64,000 nucleotides of DNA from assembly GCF_018873765.1 (NCBI RefSeq), contig NC_057918.1, forward strand, positions 8,006,862 to 8,070,861. The letters run 5' to 3'. Within the stretch, counting starts at the first letter, position 1. Every line of letters starts with the position of its first letter. The notes beneath the pieces are model-generated. The model did not search any database. It was given only the letters and a program-made list of their open reading frames with translations, and was not told the DNA's origin. A program made the position numbers and the translations under genes. Source of the DNA: Telopea speciosissima. Taxonomy: Eukaryota > Streptophyta > Magnoliopsida > Proteales > Proteaceae. This document shows positions 61,401 through 64,000 of this stretch, piece after piece.

Positions 61401-64000
61401 TGTGGGAGATTATATCCTAAGGTTGGCACAAGTAGTTTGTTTACAATTTGTTTGTCATTGCAGTTGCATTTTATTTTCTATGATAATATTTGGACCTCCC
61501 CTTATTCTTCTTTCACTGGGAGAGTTTTATTCTCTAAATACTTTTATTCTGTTCTAACTTCAAGCAAGGGCATTCTCAATGCAGAACCATTTCATTGAAT
61601 CTTTTTCTTTGACATAATGAAATTGCTGAGTTCAGTGGTGCATTCTATGTGATCCGACATATGGCAAGTTGAAGAGTAAATTCTTACATTAACTTAACTC
61701 AACTCAACTCAGCCTTATCCCAACTAAATGAGGTTGGCTACATGGATCATTTTTCTCCAATCATCTCTATGCAAGTCATACTTGTTAGTTGTTACTAGTC
61801 CTAAGTTATTCATGTCTTTCCTCACCACTTCTCCTAGAGTCTTTATGTCTACTCTTGGCTCTTTTGGCTCCTTCAATCTGAATCAAATCACCCCTCTGTA
61901 CTAGAGCATTCAAAGGTCTCAATTGCACATGTCCATGACACCTCAAATGACTTTCTCACAACTTATCATATATCGGAGTTACTCCTATATTAGCTCTAAT
62001 TTGTTTATTTCCTTCTTTTTTTTTATCATCTTGTCTAGTTTTACCACTTATCGATCTCAACATCCTTATTTCAGCTACACTAAGTTTATTTATATATTGT
62101 TTCTTCACTGCCAAGCATTCAACTCCATACATCATTGCTAGTCGTAGAACTGTCTTATAAAATTTTCCTTTGTTTTAAAGGAATACGTCGAATACACAAC
62201 ACTCCGGATGCAGCCCTCCACGTCATCCACCCTATTGTAATTCTTTATGCAACATGATCCTCTATTTATCCTTCTTTATTTATGATTGAACCTTGGTACC
62301 TAAACTATAATCAATTTTCACCACCTCTTTTTTAGCCTTATTGTCTCTAAAGTTACACACCATATACTTTGTTTTTGTTCTACTTATCTTAAAACTTTTT
62401 GATTCCAAGGTTGATCTCCATAATTCCAACTTAGCATTTATCCCTGCTTTTGTTTCATCAAACAAAACAATATCATCAGCAAAAAACATACACTAAGGGA
62501 TCAAATCTTGAATGTCGCTAATCAACTCGTCTATGATTAACGCAAACAAATATGGGCTTAAAGCTGATCCTTTATATAATTAGGAAATCAGTACTCTACT
62601 CACAGTTCTTACACTAGTCACTACACCATTCTACATAGCTTTATTTACGTCCACATTTTTACTCGAAACACTTTTCTTCTCTAATACTAGCCGAATTAAC
62701 TCTTGGGACTCTATCATAAGCTTTTTCCAAGTCAACAAAGACCTTATGGAGATCCTATCCTTCTTACATTTTCTAAATCTTTCCATTAGTCTTCTAAGCA
62801 AATAAATGGCTTTTGTGGTCGATCCTTCTGGCATAAAACTTAACTGATTATCCGAAATATTAATTCCTACATTAAATGATGTAAAATATAGGTGATTGAG
62901 AGTGAAGAGAACTAAAGATGAAAGAAATATTATTGGAAGTCTAAAATTATCTACATCATCTTCTCTCTTTAGTTTTTCAGTCATAAATTGACTCCGGCAA
63001 GAATCAACTGTAAAGAAGAAAGTACGGAGAACACCCAATGGAGCTAGCTACATAATAACTGACAGCAATAATACCCACCAACAAAGTTACAAGGATGGAG
63101 GAGACGGAAAGACAGCTTTGCATAAATATTAAGGAAGCCCCATTTATTGAGGCCCAAGCATGCACAAGGTGGAAAAGAATAGCTGTTTTCCAAAATACTA
63201 TAAGCTGAAATATGCCAATTAGTTCTTTTGTTATATTGTCTTTATCTATTGTTCAACTCAATTAAGACTTTTAATTGTCAAATGACTTTGGAAAATTATG
63301 GCTACAAATAGTGCTAACTAAGAGGCTACTACCCACTTCTATGTGCTGGATCCTTTCCTAGGTTCTAGTGCTTGATGGGAAAACTCTTGCACTAGATATT
63401 CCAAGGACTGGCTCTAATTTTTTTGTTGTCTTACCTGTGGTGGTTGCATGAAATAACATTCACTGTAAATACTTGTGGAGTATGTTGGTGTTACTTGTCC
63501 CAATAAGGTAATTTAATCCTGGACGATTCTGGCTTGAACCTGTTCTTAATCGCACAATGGTGCTGTAGCCTGTAGGTTGATGACATTCCCTTGAAGTTGT
63601 CCTTTATTTCTTCCTTCTTATTTGAGAGGAAATATTTGTTGAGAACCAAAGATGGAAAAATATTGGGAAATGGATGCAAAAATGATAGGATTCATGAAAC
63701 TGGACCCATGCATAAAGGTTAGGGGATGACAGTGAAGTTCATTAATGAGGCCCGGTATTTGTTAATATCATTAACTTGATTTTGCATGTAAATGGAATTT
63801 GTTTTTCTGTAATGACGTCAATGGCATTATCAATCTTGCTGATCTGTTGGGGAGGACAATATGGAGTGGAAATGCTTTATTTATTGTTTATAGGGTATAT
63901 TCATGGGAAACTACATTTGCAGCTCTTCCTTCTTTTGACTTGAATATTTTGATTTTGTTTCTCTTTATTTTAAACAAATGAAAATGAAGAAATTAAGATA
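46395..64000 (+). CDS. ERA1: Protein farnesyltransferase beta subunit (ERA1 type), first 8 exons, 3' part beyond window
   Basis: Catalytic beta subunit that, with the alpha subunit, attaches farnesyl to CaaX proteins in the cytosol; loss in Arabidopsis gives abscisic acid hypersensitivity. Exons: 46395-46528, 46679-46765, 48753-48858, 58191-58226, 59377-59459, 59554-59607, 60561-60612, 61357-61421 (617 bases, 205 codons plus two bases, frame open). Signature segments: RRDKHLEFLTKGLRQLGPSF, NRPWLCYWILHSIALLG, GGGYAGGPGQ, MPHLATTYAAVNSLITLGG, MHDAGEIDVRACYTAIS and NVGDYIL. The next segment (CQTYEGG and the zinc ligands) is not found before 64000, so the gene runs on. Exon 4 is only 36 bases and ends at a GC donor (GCAAGT at 58227). 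Intron 3 is 9.3 kb of nested transposons; intron 8 holds an RTE LINE. A TATAAA at 46353 is close to the start. Confidence 0.88.
47925..48092 (-). mobile_element. tRNA-derived SINE in ERA1 intron 2
   Basis: Read on the minus strand, it starts GAGCTGTTGCTTAGATCAAT, continues with an A-box-like AGATCAATGGTAAAAG and a degenerate B-box-like AGGTTTGACTT, then a body with AGGATCCCACATAGGCGGG. The family is not identified; no target duplication was confirmed. Confidence 0.5.
50257..50760 (+). mobile_element. Ty3/Gypsy gag remnant with primer-binding-like site (ERA1 intron 3)
   Basis: A degenerate tRNA-Met primer site (AATATCAGAGCCATGG, 50262-50277) precedes a 96-codon gag start at 50274. It has a coiled-coil-like DMLEQLTDRMNMMEQRID stretch, and a frameshifted continuation reads LELKEYNGKHDP then DDYFDW. 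An LTR may precede it (about 49440-50256), but no partner LTR was found. It is cut off at about 50760 by the RTE sequence. Confidence 0.6.
50765..51970 (+). mobile_element. RTE-clade LINE, reverse transcriptase remnant (ERA1 intron 3)
   Basis: Translation gives ENQFGFNARK, LLRRLMDRFRNCKKDLHMVF, IDLEKAY, RVPRELIW, TIGLHQGSALSP and, after several stops, LRWHGHVQWRP and the terminal GADWRVRVLIADP. These are RTE-type reverse transcriptase and 3' domain segments. The FADD active-site motif reads FVFD, and in-frame stops occur, so the copy is dead. The 3' end GTTTAGTTGGGATAAGGCTG plus TGTTGTTG is typical. Confidence 0.8.
51971..52595 (+). mobile_element. hAT transposase N-terminal fragment
   Basis: A frame reading KDVAKCPRVPYEVQKAM and then KRKLDKKRAREEFD resembles the stretch after the BED zinc finger of plant hAT-type proteins. 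A later piece reads KKKQKQSKLPF with an acidic tail. Stops and indels interrupt it. It lies between two Gypsy gag remnants. Confidence 0.45.
53441..54456. mobile_element. hAT-type element inserted in Gypsy gag
   Basis: Flanks TTCAAGTT (53433-53440) and CTCAAGTT (54457-54464) are an 8-bp target duplication with one mismatch. Ends CATAGTTGTCAAGGC and GCCATGACAACTATG are inverted. GC-rich subterminal blocks repeat GGCGCC and CCTAGGCG. Removing it rejoins the gag frame context (GTTCAAG to TTTGGGTGG). No transposase is present. Confidence 0.8.
55351..55905 (+). mobile_element. TRIM-like pair of direct repeats with tRNA-Met primer site
   Basis: Direct repeats 55351-55524 and 55721-55905 (about 180 bp, beginning TATTCTGG and ending AATCTGCTAAC) enclose about 196 bp. 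A perfect primer-binding motif TGGTATCAGAGC lies at 55525-55536, directly after the left repeat. Size and layout fit a terminal-repeat retrotransposon in miniature. The repeats do not start with TG and no target duplication was read, so a deletion derivative of a larger LTR element is also possible. Confidence 0.6.
57202..57957. mobile_element. Terminal-inverted-repeat element, 756 bp (ERA1 intron 3)
   Basis: Ends CATAGTCCGAAATCTCG and CGAGATTTCGGACTATG are perfect 17-bp inverted copies. Subterminal regions are full of GAGATCTCGG motifs and both contain TTTGAAAAAACCGAG or its relative. No target duplication could be read and there is no coding capacity. It resembles the hAT-type element at 53441-54456 in architecture. 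Confidence 0.7.
58411..58482. repeat. Compound CT/TA/CA microsatellite in ERA1 intron 4
   Basis: A CT run, then a TA run, then a short CA run. The open frames across it encoding Ser-Leu and Tyr-Ile runs are artefacts. Confidence 0.9.
58691..59035 (+). mobile_element. Au-type SINE interrupted by a second insertion
   Basis: The 5' part (GAGGGCGGGCCTTGGTGCAA, B-box-like GAGGTCGAGTC, GGAAACAGCCACTTTGCG) ends at GGGTAAGGC near 58793. The 3' part resumes near 58960 with TGATCCTCCCTAGACCCCGC and GGGAGCCTCGTGCACTGGGT. About 165 bp of unrelated, GGCGAAATTTCG-rich DNA separates them. The tail is made of TTTCC repeats. Confidence 0.75.
61685..62885 (-). mobile_element. RTE-clade LINE remnant in ERA1 intron 8
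   Basis: On the minus strand, frames at 62745-62850 (FMPEGSTTKAIYLLRRLMER) and 62280-62489 (MFFADDIVLFDETKAGINAK, with an intact FADD motif) are RTE-type reverse transcriptase segments. The 3' end near 61690-61730 reads TTTAGTTGGGATAAGGCTGA on that strand, as in the plus-strand copy at 50765-51970. Stops and frameshifts between segments make it inactive. Confidence 0.8.
62886..64000 (+). other. ERA1 intron 8, remainder
   Basis: Intronic DNA on the reading of ERA1 as continuing past the window. No ERA1 exon and no other gene is recognised; short frames at 63491-63679 and 63799-63981 have no family resemblance. Confidence 0.5.

Noticed and set aside
1-64000. CRISPR arrays, operons, riboswitches or phage-like systems
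   Set aside because: The sequence is plant nuclear DNA; the regular repeats found are microsatellites, one minisatellite and transposon ends.

Overview
The window is nuclear DNA of a flowering plant: genes split by GT-AG introns, plant-type proteins (apoplastic polyamine oxidase, mitochondrial NAD formate dehydrogenase, CDKC kinase, ERA1 farnesyltransferase), AT-rich introns, and dense plant transposons (hAT and Mutator-like MITEs, Au-type SINEs, RTE and L1-like LINEs, Ty3/Gypsy remnants). The species cannot be named from this sequence alone. Exons were assembled by hand from splice signals, reading phase and remembered family sequence; no search was run. Layout: (1) 1510-6442, + strand: complete nine-exon polyamine oxidase gene (496 aa), with nested DNA transposons in intron 4. 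(2) 10.1-34.7 kb: a tandem array of three formate dehydrogenase genes, all on the minus strand (FDH-A 11454-16711, FDH-B 20589-25094, FDH-C 29128-33256). Beyond the 3' end of each lies a decayed, plus-strand piece of a polyamine oxidase paralogue. The repeating unit is therefore an ancestral convergent pair, PAO facing FDH, copied several times; PAO decayed in each extra unit while FDH stayed open. (3) 34.7-46.3 kb: transposon-rich DNA holding an orphan first exon of a CDKC kinase (40541-40650), an L1-like LINE remnant, a tRNA-like Pol III gene (43072-43162) and two elements with long terminal inverted repeats. (4) 46395 to the window end, + strand: the first eight exons of the farnesyltransferase beta subunit gene (ERA1 type), with a 9.3-kb intron 3 packed with nested retroelements and a minus-strand RTE LINE in intron 8. 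The most notable result is in the FDH array. FDH-A encodes a normal 33-residue mitochondrial presequence. In FDH-B and FDH-C the first coding exon is reduced to the ATG alone, directly followed by the splice donor and still in phase, so the predicted products start at the mature enzyme boundary and should stay in the cytosol. All other exons of both genes are open with canonical splice sites. FDH-B also carries Arg in place of a Gly kept by the other two copies. Functionally, polyamine oxidase makes hydrogen peroxide and aminoaldehydes in the cell wall, formate dehydrogenase oxidises formate to CO2 with NADH production, and farnesyltransferase prenylates CaaX proteins including regulators of abscisic acid signalling. 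Nothing in the sequence links these three beyond proximity.
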